A stretch of 64,000 nucleotides of DNA from Candidatus Blastococcus massiliensis AP3 (GCF_000582785.1 NZ_HG931174.1:522427-586426); one strand, 5' to 3'. Positions 55,938 to 63,444 are shown, counted from the first letter of the stretch. Notes: generated from the letters alone by a model not told the origin. Made by a program: numbers and translations.

Positions 55938-58469
55938 TCAGCCGCGGACGAAGAGGCGCCGGTGCGCCGCGCCGTGCGCCGCCGTCCGGACGCCGGTACG
56001 CGCCAGCAGCCAGCTCTCCAACCGGTCGTCGGGCAGCGGCCGGCTCACCAGGAAGCCCTGCAGCTTGTCGCAGCCCATCTCGGCGAGCAGGTTGCGCGTG
56101 ACCTCGTCCTCGACCCCCTCGGCCACCACGCGCAGGCCGAGGTTGTGCGCCAGTTCGATGATCGACCGCGCGATGAACGACTCCCCCTGGCTGGTGGACA
56201 TGCCCAGCACGAAGGACTTGTCGATCTTGACCTCGTCGATCGGCAGCTGCCGCAACTGGGACAGCGAGGAGTAGCCGGTCCCGAAGTCGTCCATCGACAG
56301 CCGCAGACCCAGGTCGTGCAGGTCGGCGAGAACCGTGCTGTCGCGGACGGAGTCGCCGACGACGCTGCCCTCGGTCAGCTCCAGGGTGAGCAGCTCCCCC
56401 GGGACGCCGTGCCGCTGCAGGGCACCCCGCACACGGGCGACCAGGTCCGGCTCGGTGAGGCAGTGCGCGGAGAGGTTGACCGCGACCGACAGTGCGATGT
56501 CCTGGTCCAGCCAGCGCCGGCAGCGGGCCAGGGCGAGGTCCAGGACGTGGTCGGTCACCGCCCCGATCCGGCCGATCTGCTCGGCCAGGTGGATGAAGTC
56601 GTCCGGCGGGATCGAGCCGTAGCGCGGGTGCGCCCAGCGCACGAGCGTCTCCACCGAGACGATGTCGGAGGTCTGCGCGTCGATGATCGGCTGGAAGACC
56701 ACGCTGATCTGACCGTCGGCCATGGCCTGCTCGATCTCGGTGCCCAGCTGCAGGCGGCGCAGGCTCTGCTGGTCGAGCACGGGGTGGTAGCTGGCGACGC
56801 CGCCGGAGTCCGAGGCCGCGAGCAGGGCGACGTCGGCGCGCTGCATCAGCGTGCCCGAGTCGGTGCCGTGGACCGGCGCCGCCGCGACGCCGATGGTGAG
56901 CGTCACCTCGAGGTCCAGTCCGGCCACCCGCACACGGGTGGCCGCCGCCTCGCGCAGCCGTCGCGCGGCGCGCTCGGTGGCGGCGAGCGACAGGCCGGGC
57001 AGCAGGACGGCGAAGCGCTCGCTCTCCATCCGGGCCAGCAGTGCCTGCGGCGGGGCGTGCTCGCGCAGCAGCCCGGCGGTGACCAGGAGCAGCTCGTCGC
57101 TGGCCGCGTGCCCGAGCGTGTCGGTCACCTCGGTGTAGTTGCCCAGGGCGGCGAGGACGAGCCCGGCCCGCGCGCCGTCCGGATCGGCCTCGAGCAGGGC
57201 GTCGATCTCCGCGGCCAGCCGCTGCCGGTTGGGCAGTCCGGTGAGCCGGTCGTGATCGGCGTCGTAGCGGATCTGGGTGAGCAGCTGCTGGTGGCGGATG
57301 GCGGCGTTGACGTGCGTGAGCATCGACGTGAGCGCGGCGAGGTCGCTGTCGGCGAAGGAGACGACGACACTGCTGCGGTCGCAGACCTCGAGGTAGCCCG
57401 GCTCGCCACCGGCGGTCGCGAGCGGGGCCGCCAGCAGCTCGGTGACGCCGCGTCGGGCCAGGGCCGCGGCCTGCTCCTCGTCGGCGTGCGCCATGGAGAC
57501 CAGCACCGGCCCGTCGGCCTCCGCCACGGCCCGGCGGAAGACGTCGTCCGGGTCGCCGGGGCCGTCGTACCAGACGGCCCCGTCCGCGGCGGTGACGACG
57601 AGCTGCGGCGGCTCGTCGAGGTAGGGCGGCAGCCACATCGCCACCCGCTCGGCGTTGAGCAGCTCCTGGACCGCGTCGACGATCTGCCGCGTGCCCGCCT
57701 CGTCCGGGGTCACCTGCGCGACGCGCCGGGCGAAGTCGTAGACCCGCTGGACGCTGTGCCCGCGACGGGTGACCGCCCCGAAGTGGCGGTAGAGGAGCGC
57801 GAGAGCGCCCAGCAGCGGGGTCAGCAGCAGCCAGGCCCAGCCGGTGACGTGGATGAGCAGCAGCGCCGCGAGACCCACCACGACCGCGACCGGCCCCACG
57901 AGGAACACCGGGACGAAGAGGCTCGTCCACAGCGAGCGCCCGGGGTACCCCTGGGTGGCGGTGATGGCGCCGGCGAACAGCAGGGCCCCCAGCAGGTCGG
58001 CGACGAGGATCGCCACCAGGTAGGAGATCCAGGTGGCCGGCGAGGTCAGTTCACCGCTGGGCAGGACGGAGAGCACGGCGACGGCCGCGCCGACCTCCAG
58101 GACGGACACGGCGACCGTGGCCACCGCCTGCGGCCGCGGGAACCGCTGCCAGACGACGACGGCGGCGACGACGACGGCCTGGGCGATCGCCGTCCAGGCG
58201 CCACCCACCTGCACCAGCGCCACGACGATCGCGAGCTCACTGGCCGAGAAGGAGAAGGCCTGCCGGCGGAACTCGAAGTGCAGGTGGATCGACTCGACCG
58301 CGGCGAACGCCAGGAAGGCGGCGATCAGCGCGGGGATCGAGACCGTCAGCGACTGGGTCGCCAGCACCGCGACCATGACCGGCACGGCCAACACCACGCC
58401 GAGGACGGCGACGGTCACGGGCGAGCGGAAGGTCTGCGGGGGCGTCGCTCGAACGTCCTGCTCGGGCAC
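55938..58469 (-). CDS. Membrane-bound c-di-GMP protein: MASE-like, GAF-like, degenerate GGDEF, EAL
   Basis: About 843 residues. The first ~230 residues hold seven or eight hydrophobic segments, then a GAF-like region (about 245-390). The GGDEF domain (about 400-560) has MESERFAVLLPG where GGDEF should be, so cyclase activity is unlikely. The EAL domain (about 580-830) keeps the ETL variant of EAL, VNLSAH, LELTEG, MDDFGTGYSS, KIDKSFV and VVAEGVED, so it is probably an active c-di-GMP phosphodiesterase. GTG 58469 is chosen because AGGTGAG lies just before it; GTG 58475 or TTG 58481 are alternatives. Confidence 0.87.
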   Translation of the reverse strand: MPEQDVRATPPQTFRSPVTVAVLGVVLAVPVMVAVLATQSLTVSIPALIAAFLAFAAVESIHLHFEFRRQAFSFSASELAIVVALVQVGGAWTAIAQAVVVAAVVVWQRFPRPQAVATVAVSVLEVGAAVAVLSVLPSGELTSPATWISYLVAILVADLLGALLFAGAITATQGYPGRSLWTSLFVPVFLVGPVAVVVGLAALLLIHVTGWAWLLLTPLLGALALLYRHFGAVTRRGHSVQRVYDFARRVAQVTPDEAGTRQIVDAVQELLNAERVAMWLPPYLDEPPQLVVTAADGAVWYDGPGDPDDVFRRAVAEADGPVLVSMAHADEEQAAALARRGVTELLAAPLATAGGEPGYLEVCDRSSVVVSFADSDLAALTSMLTHVNAAIRHQQLLTQIRYDADHDRLTGLPNRQRLAAEIDALLEADPDGARAGLVLAALGNYTEVTDTLGHAASDELLLVTAGLLREHAPPQALLARMESERFAVLLPGLSLAATERAARRLREAAATRVRVAGLDLEVTLTIGVAAAPVHGTDSGTLMQRADVALLAASDSGGVASYHPVLDQQSLRRLQLGTEIEQAMADGQISVVFQPIIDAQTSDIVSVETLVRWAHPRYGSIPPDDFIHLAEQIGRIGAVTDHVLDLALARCRRWLDQDIALSVAVNLSAHCLTEPDLVARVRGALQRHGVPGELLTLELTEGSVVGDSVRDSTVLADLHDLGLRLSMDDFGTGYSSLSQLRQLPIDEVKIDKSFVLGMSTSQGESFIARSIIELAHNLGLRVVAEGVEDEVTRNLLAEMGCDKLQGFLVSRPLPDDRLESWLLARTGVRTAAHGAAHRRLFVRG

Positions 58470-58592
58470 TCTCACCTGCAATCCGCGGGGTGGATGGGCC
58501 CGGAGAGGCTAGCAACGCAGACGCCTCCCGGACCCCGGTTGCGCTCGCGCCGCGACTCGAAAGGGTCAGCAGCGGGACCGGCCCCGGGAACG

Positions 58593-58630
58593 CCGCAGGG
58601 CAGCCGGTCCGACGACCGGCTGCCCTGCGG
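58593..58630 (-). terminator. Perfect 17-bp hairpin between peptide gene and GGDEF/EAL gene
   Basis: CCGCAGGGCAGCCGGTC pairs completely with its complement across a 4-nt loop. It begins 36 nt after the RGIRWS peptide stop and ends 124 nt before the GGDEF/EAL start. It either ends the peptide transcript or attenuates entry into the c-di-GMP gene. No clear U-tract. Confidence 0.8.
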
Positions 58631-58665
58631 GAAGCGATGTGGTGCGGGCGGTCAGACCGCCGCGC

Positions 58666-58740
58666 TCAGCTCCACCTGATGCCGCGGCTCCACCGGATAC
58701 CCCGGCTCCACCGGATCCCACGCTGAACGTTGCTGCTCAT
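58666..58740 (-). CDS. 24-residue peptide with three RGIRWS repeats
   Basis: On the minus strand ATG AGC AGC AAC GTT CAG is followed by three 18-nt units, each encoding RGIRWS, then TGA. GAGGAGG lies just before the ATG. The units differ at Arg, Gly and Arg codons (CGT/CGG/CGC, GGG/GGT/GGC, CGG/AGG) but every change is synonymous, strong evidence that the peptide is selected. It is cationic (six Arg) with three Trp and no signal peptide. I do not recognise the family. Candidates are a leader peptide, membrane-active peptide, signalling or modified peptide. Confidence 0.75.
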   Translation of the reverse strand: MSSNVQRGIRWSRGIRWSRGIRWS

Positions 58741-58763
58741 GACGCCTCCTCATTGGCATGACC

Positions 58764-58783
58764 GACTGCGATATGCGGCAGTC
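58764..58783 (-). promoter_or_regulatory. Inverted repeat upstream of RGIRWS peptide
   Basis: Arms GACTGC and GCAGTC flank an 8-bp core (GATATGCG), which itself carries an AT-richer patch. It lies 24 nt upstream of the peptide start, where a -10 would be. Candidate operator; the promoter hexamers themselves are not clear. Confidence 0.45.
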
Positions 58784-58929
58784 ACTTACGCGCGGGGGCA
58801 GAGCGTCGTTCGGTTCGGACCGCGCACGGAGAGTGCTTCCCCTCACCCCTGGGGGGCAAGCACCGAAGATCACGGCCGGGTGAACGACATGCATGTCGTC
58901 ACCCTCCGTACACGAAGATCAACGATTCG

Positions 58930-59621
58930 TCATCCAGATGGGCGAGGAAGCTCCTCCAGGACCTCGGTGACGACGTGGCCGCCGATCTCCACGGCCTTCA
59001 TCACACCCACTGCCCGGCCCGGGGGTCACGTCGGCGATCAGGCCCAGCCGGTCCGACTCCGGCGACTCCGGCGCCGTCGGCGTGCCGAGGAGGTCGGCGA
59101 CCCGCTCGTAGGCGACCGCGGCACGGGGATCGCCGCCCGCGGCGCCGGCCACCCCCTCGAGCGGGGAGTGTGGTCCCGTGTCCGGTGTGGCGTCCCAGGT
59201 CCCGTCCAGGTCGAACGCGACGGCGCCCACCGCCGGCACCTTCGCCAGGCCGCCGGTCTGCGGCACCGCCGAGGTGAGCCCGACGACCGCGCCGGTGAGG
59301 CTCCCCCGTCGCTCGGCCTGCTGCTGGGCCTCGAACTCGTCCAGGGCGTGCTCCAGCCGGGCACCGCACTCGCGGACGGCCGCGCCGGTGCGACGGCGGC
59401 AGCCGTGGCCCGGTCGACCGTCCACCCGGCCGGATCGCCGTCGTCACCCAGGCCCGTGGCGAGCGCCCTCAGCTCGCCCGCCAGCGCGGTGGCGAGCACG
59501 GGCTGACGATCCAGGAGCAGCCCGACCGCGGCGCGGAGCGGATCCCGTCGGCGGTGTCGGCCCTCCCGTGCAGCGACCGGCCGAGGGCCCGGACCTCCTC
59601 GGCCCGCATCTCGATGCTCAC
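58930..59621 (-). pseudogene. Frameshifted hypothetical protein gene
   Basis: Four successive pieces in different minus-strand frames read as one protein. Piece 1 starts at GTG 59621 (VSIEMRAEEVRALGRSLHGRAD); then VGLLLDRQPVLATALAGELRALAT; then AAVRECGARLEHALDEFEAQQQAERRGSLTGAVVG (in pieces) to DRLGLIADV; then AVGVMKAVEIGGHVVTEVLEELPRPSG and TGA at 58930-58932. The breaks lie near 59531-59537, 59385-59405 and 59011-59026. Family not recognised. Real decay or sequencing errors could both explain it. Confidence 0.7.
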
Positions 59622-59660
59622 CGGCGCAGTGCGGGCACGTCGAGCGACCTCTCGGGGCGT

Positions 59661-59745
59661 CGTCCACAGGTCGATCGGCCTGACCGGCCGCCACCCGATC
59701 GGGTGTCCACAGTGTCCACAGGATCTGTCCACAGGTCGTGGACAA
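59661..59745. repeat. Cluster of DnaA-box-like TGTCCACA motifs
   Basis: TGTCCACA occurs at 59704-59711, 59713-59720 and 59726-59733 on the plus strand, CGTCCACA at 59661-59668, and TTGTCCACG on the minus strand at 59737-59745. The actinobacterial DnaA box is TTGTCCACA. They lie in the 151-nt gap upstream of the TadE-like gene, which otherwise holds no gene. Confidence 0.6.
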
Positions 59746-59772
59746 CCGGCGCGTCGACCTACGCTGCCCGGC

Positions 59773-60204
59773 GTGCACCACCGGTGGGAGGACTCCGAGC
59801 GCGGCTCGACGCTGCCGTTCGTCCTGGTCTGCTGGCTGGTGGCCGCGCTCATGATCTTCGGCGCGATCGCGGCCTCCGACGCGTTCCTGGAGCAGCAGGA
59901 GGTCCAGGCGGTCTGCGACGGCGCGGCGCTGGCCGCCGCCAACCAGGCGGACGAGGCAGCGATCTACGCCGGCGGCGTCGGGACCGCGCTGCCGCTGACC
60001 CGCTCCAGCGCCCAGGCGGCCGTCGCCGACCAGCTCGGCGCGGGGGCTTCGGCGCTGGACGCGTGGACGGCCGAGACCGACGGCACCGAGGTCACCGTGC
60101 GCTGCACGCGGTTCGTGGACATCGCGTTCGGCTGGTTGTTCCTCGGCGGGCAGCAGTTGGAGCGCACGGCCACCGCCAGCGCTCGCGCACCCACCCTCGG
60201 CTGA
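59773..60204 (+). CDS. TadE/TadG-like pilus-assembly protein
   Basis: A 143-residue protein with a short basic/polar N-terminus (VHHRWEDSERGS), one membrane segment (LPFVLVCWLVAALMIFGAIAA, about 15-35) and an exported domain. The E at position 10 and GSTLPF resemble the prepilin-like TadE/G start, and AVCDGAALAAANQAD is typical of TadG-like proteins (Flp pilus assembly). GTG start with no ribosome-binding site; a TACGCT -10 (59760-59765) places the transcription start on the GTG, so it may be leaderless. No other tad gene is in view. Confidence 0.75.
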   Translation: MHHRWEDSERGSTLPFVLVCWLVAALMIFGAIAASDAFLEQQEVQAVCDGAALAAANQADEAAIYAGGVGTALPLTRSSAQAAVADQLGAGASALDAWTAETDGTEVTVRCTRFVDIAFGWLFLGGQQLERTATASARAPTLG

Positions 60205-60209
60205 ACGGC

Positions 60210-60243
60210 GACGGCCCCCGATCTGAAAGAGTCGGGGGCCGTC
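60210..60243. terminator. Bidirectional terminator between TadE-like gene and tRNA-Tyr
   Basis: A perfect 12-bp stem GACGGCCCCCGA/TCGGGGGCCGTC with a 10-nt loop begins 5 nt after the TadE-like stop and ends 11 nt from the tRNA-Tyr 3' end. It serves both convergent units. Confidence 0.85.
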
Positions 60244-60253
60244 GTACCGTGCG

Positions 60254-60335
60254 TGGCGGGTGAAGGATTCGAACCTTCGAAGGCTAAGCCGACGGATTTA
60301 CAGTCCGCTCCCATTGGCCACTCGGGCAACCCGCC
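60254..60335 (-). tRNA. tRNA-Tyr (anticodon GTA)
   Basis: A class II tRNA with a long variable arm. Acceptor GGCGGGT/ACCCGCC, anticodon loop CTGTAAA (anticodon GTA), T-arm GGTTCGAATCC. A TATTCT -10 candidate lies at 60354-60359, 12 nt from a plausible start. Confidence 0.96.
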
Positions 60336-60420
60336 GTGCGGTGGTACCGGAGAAGAATACAAGACGGCGGACGCCGACCTCGGGCCCCCGAGCGGTGTCC
60401 GCGCGACGGAGGGAGTTCGC

Positions 60421-60912
60421 ATGGCCGACGCATCGTTCGACGTGGTCAGCAAGGTCGACCGCCAGGAGGTCGACAACGCTCTGAACCAGGCGGGCAAGGA
60501 GCTGTCGCAGCGCTTCGACTTCCGCGGCACCAACGCCACGATCGCCTGGGCGGGCGAGGAGGGCGTCACCCTCTCCGCCGACACCGAGGAGCGGGTCAGC
60601 GCCGCCCTGGAGGTCTTCAAGGAGAAGCTGATCAAGCGCAACATCTCGCTGAAGGTCCTCGACGCCGACGAGCCGCAGTCCTCGGGCAAGTCCTACAAGA
60701 TCTCCGCGCGGATCAAGCAGGGCATCGAGTCCGACGTCGCCAAGAAGATCGCCAAGCTCATCCGCGACGAGGGCCCGAAGGGCGTGCAGGCGCAGATCCA
60801 GGGCGACCAGCTTCGGGTCAGCGGGAAGAAGCGGGACGACCTGCAGGCGGTGCAGCAGCTGCTGCGCGGCGCCGACCTCGACGTCGCCCTGCAATTCGAC
60901 AACTACAGGTGA
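60421..60912 (+). CDS. YajQ-family nucleotide-binding protein
   Basis: A 163-residue cytosolic protein: [37 protein letters not shown] (in pieces) and [21 protein letters not shown]. The family has two ferredoxin-like domains and binds nucleotides, in Xanthomonas c-di-GMP. Whether this one binds c-di-GMP is unknown. It stands alone between tRNA-Tyr and the sigma factor gene. Confidence 0.95.
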   Translation: MADASFDVVSKVDRQEVDNALNQAGKELSQRFDFRGTNATIAWAGEEGVTLSADTEERVSAALEVFKEKLIKRNISLKVLDADEPQSSGKSYKISARIKQGIESDVAKKIAKLIRDEGPKGVQAQIQGDQLRVSGKKRDDLQAVQQLLRGADLDVALQFDNYR

Positions 60913-60914
60913 GG

Positions 60915-60948
60915 TGAGGGAGCGGCCCTGCGAGGGGCCGCTCCCTCA
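60915..60948. terminator. Bidirectional terminator between yajQ and sigma factor
   Basis: A 14-bp perfect stem TGAGGGAGCGGCCC/GGGCCGCTCCCTCA with a 6-nt loop. The right arm overlaps the TGA of the sigma-factor gene at 60946-60948. Confidence 0.85.
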
Positions 60949-61860
60949 GCGCCCGGGCAAGACGACATCGAGGCCCTGCACGACGACGGGGTCGCTCACG
61001 ACCTCCACAGCGGTGATCCGTCCGTCCGTGACGACGAACTCCAGCGCCGCACGCACCCGGCCGTCGGGGACGAACACCGCGCCGGGAGCCCCGTCGACGA
61101 GTGCCGGGAGGGCGGCCTGGGCCTTGCCGAGGAACGAGCGGGCGACCTCCTCGCGGCCGCCGAGGCGGCGGATCCCGCCGAGGGCCGCCACGGGGGCGTC
61201 CGCGCGGAGCACGACCTCCGGGTCCAGCACCGCGAGCAGCCCCGCGAGGTCGCCGCCCCGGGCGGCGGCCAGGAAGGCGCGCACCACCTCGTGCCGCCGC
61301 CCGACGTCTCCCGGGCCGGCCGCTCCCGGGCCGGCCGCTCCCGGGCCGGCCGCTCCCGGTGCGGCCTCCCGGACCCGGCGCCGGGCCCGGCTGGCCAGCT
61401 GGCGCACCGCGACCGGACTCCGGTCGAGGATCTCCGCCACCTCGCCGAACGGGACGGCGAAGAGGTCGTGCAGCACGAAAGCGAGCCGTTCCGGTGGCGT
61501 CAGGGTGTCCAGCACCACGAGCAGGGCCAGCCCGACGGAATCGGCCAGCACCGCCTCGGTCTCCGGCTCCGACCCCCCGTCGGCGTCCGGGGCATGCAGA
61601 CCCACCGGCTCCTCGCGGCGGGCCGCCCGGCGCCGCAGCATGTCGACGCAGACCCGCCCCACGACCGTGGTCAACCAGCCGCCGAGGTTCTCGACATCGC
61701 CGGCCCCGGTCCGCTGCAGGCGCAGCCATGCCTCCTGGACGGCGTCCTGCGCCTCGCCCCCGGCACCCAGCACGCGGCGCGCGACCGCCAGCAGGTGCGC
61801 CCGGTGCGCCTCGAACTGCTCGGCCAGGAGCTGGTCCGGCGCTGCCGCGTCCTCGCTCAC
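60946..61860 (-). CDS. ECF sigma factor with SnoaL-like C-domain (ECF41/SigJ type)
   Basis: A 304-residue sigma factor. Region 2: LLAEQFEAHRAHLLAVARRVLGAGGEAQDAVQEAWLRLQ (in pieces). Region 4: LTPPERLAFVLHDLFAVPFGEVAEILDRSPVAVRQLASRARRRVRE (in pieces). A linker of three GAAGP units (61311-61355 at DNA level) joins a SnoaL/NTF2-like domain (VVRAFLAAARGGDLAGLLAVLDPEVVLRAD in pieces) that regulates sigma activity in this group. GTG start. A matching promoter lies in the divergent gap. Confidence 0.92.
   Translation of the reverse strand: MSEDAAAPDQLLAEQFEAHRAHLLAVARRVLGAGGEAQDAVQEAWLRLQRTGAGDVENLGGWLTTVVGRVCVDMLRRRAARREEPVGLHAPDADGGSEPETEAVLADSVGLALLVVLDTLTPPERLAFVLHDLFAVPFGEVAEILDRSPVAVRQLASRARRRVREAAPGAAGPGAAGPGAAGPGDVGRRHEVVRAFLAAARGGDLAGLLAVLDPEVVLRADAPVAALGGIRRLGGREEVARSFLGKAQAALPALVDGAPGAVFVPDGRVRAALEFVVTDGRITAVEVVSDPVVVQGLDVVLPGR
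61311..61355 (-). repeat. Three perfect 15-nt tandem repeats in the sigma-factor linker
   Basis: CCGGGCCGGCCGCTC repeats three times without a mismatch on the plus strand and codes for the GAAGP units of the linker between region 4 and the SnoaL-like domain. The exact identity suggests recent expansion. Confidence 0.9.
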
Positions 61861-61862
61861 CC

Positions 61863-61888
61863 GTCACATCCTCCCGTCGCCATCCGTC
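61863..61888 (+). promoter_or_regulatory. ECF41-type promoter of the VOC gene
   Basis: GTCACA (61863-61868), exactly 16 bp, then CGTC (61885-61888). The published ECF41 signature, as I recall it, is TGTCACA-N16-CGTC; the first T is C here. Transcription would start near 61895, about 50 nt before the VOC ATG at 61946. Confidence 0.72.
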
Positions 61889-61896
61889 AGTGGTGT

Positions 61897-61922
61897 GACG
61901 GCAGCGGCCGTCCCGATGTGAC
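61897..61922 (-). promoter_or_regulatory. ECF41-type promoter of the sigma-factor gene
   Basis: On the minus strand GTCACA (61917-61922), 16 bp, then CGTC (61897-61900). It points at the sigma gene, so the sigma factor is probably autoregulated. It faces the VOC promoter, with the two -10 elements forming a CCGTCA-N6-TGACGG inverted repeat. Confidence 0.72.
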
Positions 61923-61945
61923 CCGACAGCGGAGGAGAACCCGTC

Positions 61946-62338
61946 ATGAACGCATCCGCACGACAGCTCGGCAGCGTCCGGTACCTGGTCGACGACGTCG
62001 GTGCCGCCGTGCACTTCTACGGCGACGTCCTCGGCTTCGAGGTGGGGTTCGATGCCCGGCCCGCGGTCGCCGAGCTGGTGCGGGGGTCGCTGCGCCTGCT
62101 CGTCAGCGGCCCGATCAGCTCGGCCGGGCGGGCGATGCCCGACGGGCGGGTGCCGGCGCCGGGTGGGTGGAACCGCATCCACCTCGTCGTGGACGACATC
62201 GAGGCCGAGGTGAGCAGGCTGCGGGCCGCCGGCATCCCCTTCCGCAACGAGGTCCTCGACGGACCGGGCGGCCGTCAGGTCCTGGTCGAGGACCCCTGCG
62301 GCAATCCCGTCGAGCTGTTCCAGCCCGCCCGCGCCTGA
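61946..62338 (+). CDS. VOC (glyoxalase/bleomycin-resistance fold) protein
   Basis: A 130-residue VOC-fold protein: VRYLVDDVGAAVHFYGDVLGFEVGFDARPAVAELV (in pieces), then RIHLVVDDIEAEVSRLRAAGIPF and LVEDPCGNPVELFQPA. Metal-binding His and Glu positions are present, but the substrate cannot be told. It is the likely target gene of the divergent ECF sigma factor. Start ATG behind GGAGGAG. Confidence 0.9.
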   Translation: MNASARQLGSVRYLVDDVGAAVHFYGDVLGFEVGFDARPAVAELVRGSLRLLVSGPISSAGRAMPDGRVPAPGGWNRIHLVVDDIEAEVSRLRAAGIPFRNEVLDGPGGRQVLVEDPCGNPVELFQPARA

Positions 62339-62342
62339 GTTC

Positions 62343-62401
62343 GGCCCCGTCGCAGGGTCCCGCCCCGAGGAACGAGGGGTGGGGGGCGAGGGGGTCCTTC
62401 T
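62343..62401 (-). terminator. Structured terminator repeat, copy E (after htpX)
   Basis: It starts right after the htpX stop with GAAGGACCCCCTCGCCCCCC and closes GCGACGGGGCC. The inner stem is CCCC/GGGG with the TCGTTCCTC apex. One mismatch interrupts the outer stem. It is convergent with the VOC gene, 4 nt past whose stop it begins. Confidence 0.68.
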
Positions 62402-63280
62402 TCAGCGCTGGCCGAGGTCGCGGGCCATCTGCTCCAGGCGCGCGATCCGCTCGGGCATCGGTGGGTGCGAGGCGAACATCGACGCCATCCCCTGCCCCCG
62501 GAACGGGTTGGCGATCATCAGGTGGCTCTGGGTGACCAGCCGGTCGTCCTGGGGCAGCGGGAGGGCTGTGGCGCCGCGCTCGATCTTGCGCAGCGCCGCG
62601 GCCAGCGCCAGCGGGTCCTGCGACAGCTGCGCCCCGGTCGCGTCGGCCTGGAACTCCCGGCTGCGGCTGACCGCCATCTGCACCAGCCCGGCGGCCAGCG
62701 GGCCGAGGAAGATCAGCAACAGCCCGCCCAGCGCGTTGCCGCCGCCACGGTCGTCGCCGCCCCGGCCGCCGAACAGCGAGGCGAACATCGCCATGTGCGC
62801 CAGGTAGGTGACCACCGTGGCCATGGCGCCGGCGACCGAACTGATGAGGATGTCGCGGTTGTAGACGTGCGAGAGCTCGTGGGCCAGCACGCCGCGCAGC
62901 TCCCGGCGGTCGAGCAGTTCGAGGATCCCCTGGGTGACGCAGACGGCCGCCGTGCGCGGGTTCCGCCCGGTGGCGAAGGCGTTGGGCTGGTCGGTCGGGC
63001 TCACGTAGAGCCGGGGCATCGGCTGGCGGGCCTCGGTGGCCAGCTCGCGCACCATCGCGTACAGCTGCGGCGCCTGCGTCTCGGTGACCGGGAAGGCCCG
63101 CATGGCGCGCAGCGCCAGCTTGTCGGAGTTGAAGTAGGCGTAGCCGTTGACGCCGAGCGCGATCACCAGGGCGATGAACAGCCCGCCGCGCCCTCCGATG
63201 AGGGCGCCGGCGACCAGGATGAGCCCGCCCATGAGACCGAGCAGGAGAGCGGTCTTGAGTCCGTTGTTCCAGCGCTGCAC
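62402..63280 (-). CDS. htpX: HtpX-family zinc metalloprotease (M48)
   Basis: A 292-residue membrane protease that degrades misfolded membrane proteins. HELSH (in [15 protein letters not shown]) binds zinc, with the third ligand in SREFQADA. Four hydrophobic segments, including [18 protein letters not shown] at the N-terminus. Start GTG 63278-63280 ([16 protein letters not shown]) by homology; longer in-frame codons upstream are not family-like. Confidence 0.93.
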   Translation of the reverse strand: MQRWNNGLKTALLLGLMGGLILVAGALIGGRGGLFIALVIALGVNGYAYFNSDKLALRAMRAFPVTETQAPQLYAMVRELATEARQPMPRLYVSPTDQPNAFATGRNPRTAAVCVTQGILELLDRRELRGVLAHELSHVYNRDILISSVAGAMATVVTYLAHMAMFASLFGGRGGDDRGGGNALGGLLLIFLGPLAAGLVQMAVSRSREFQADATGAQLSQDPLALAAALRKIERGATALPLPQDDRLVTQSHLMIANPFRGQGMASMFASHPPMPERIARLEQMARDLGQR

Positions 63281-63444
63281 GACCTGCTCAACGGCGTCGC
63301 GGCGAGTGCCGTTCCCGGCCCCCGTCCGGTGGAATGCGCGGCCCCTCCGGGTGGTTGACGTCTGTGAATCTGGAATCACCTTCGGGTCTCTGTACCCGGG
63401 CGTGTCCCGCGCACGTAACCTCGGCCGGTGGAGGTACACCACTG

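Noticed and set aside
58670-58723. Short tandem repeats considered as CRISPR or satellite
   Set aside because: 18-nt units without spacers, all in one coding frame.
58652-58894. 80-codon minus-strand frame over the peptide locus
   Set aside because: The 24-codon frame in another register has a good ribosome-binding site and synonymous-only repeat differences; this longer frame has neither.
59001-59447. 148-codon minus-strand frame
   Set aside because: Arg/Gly-rich shadow of the frameshifted pseudogene, not one of its true pieces.
63364-63379. GTGAATCTGGAATCAC as operator for korA/htpX
   Set aside because: Four of 16 positions break the symmetry, and it does not fit a promoter position convincingly.
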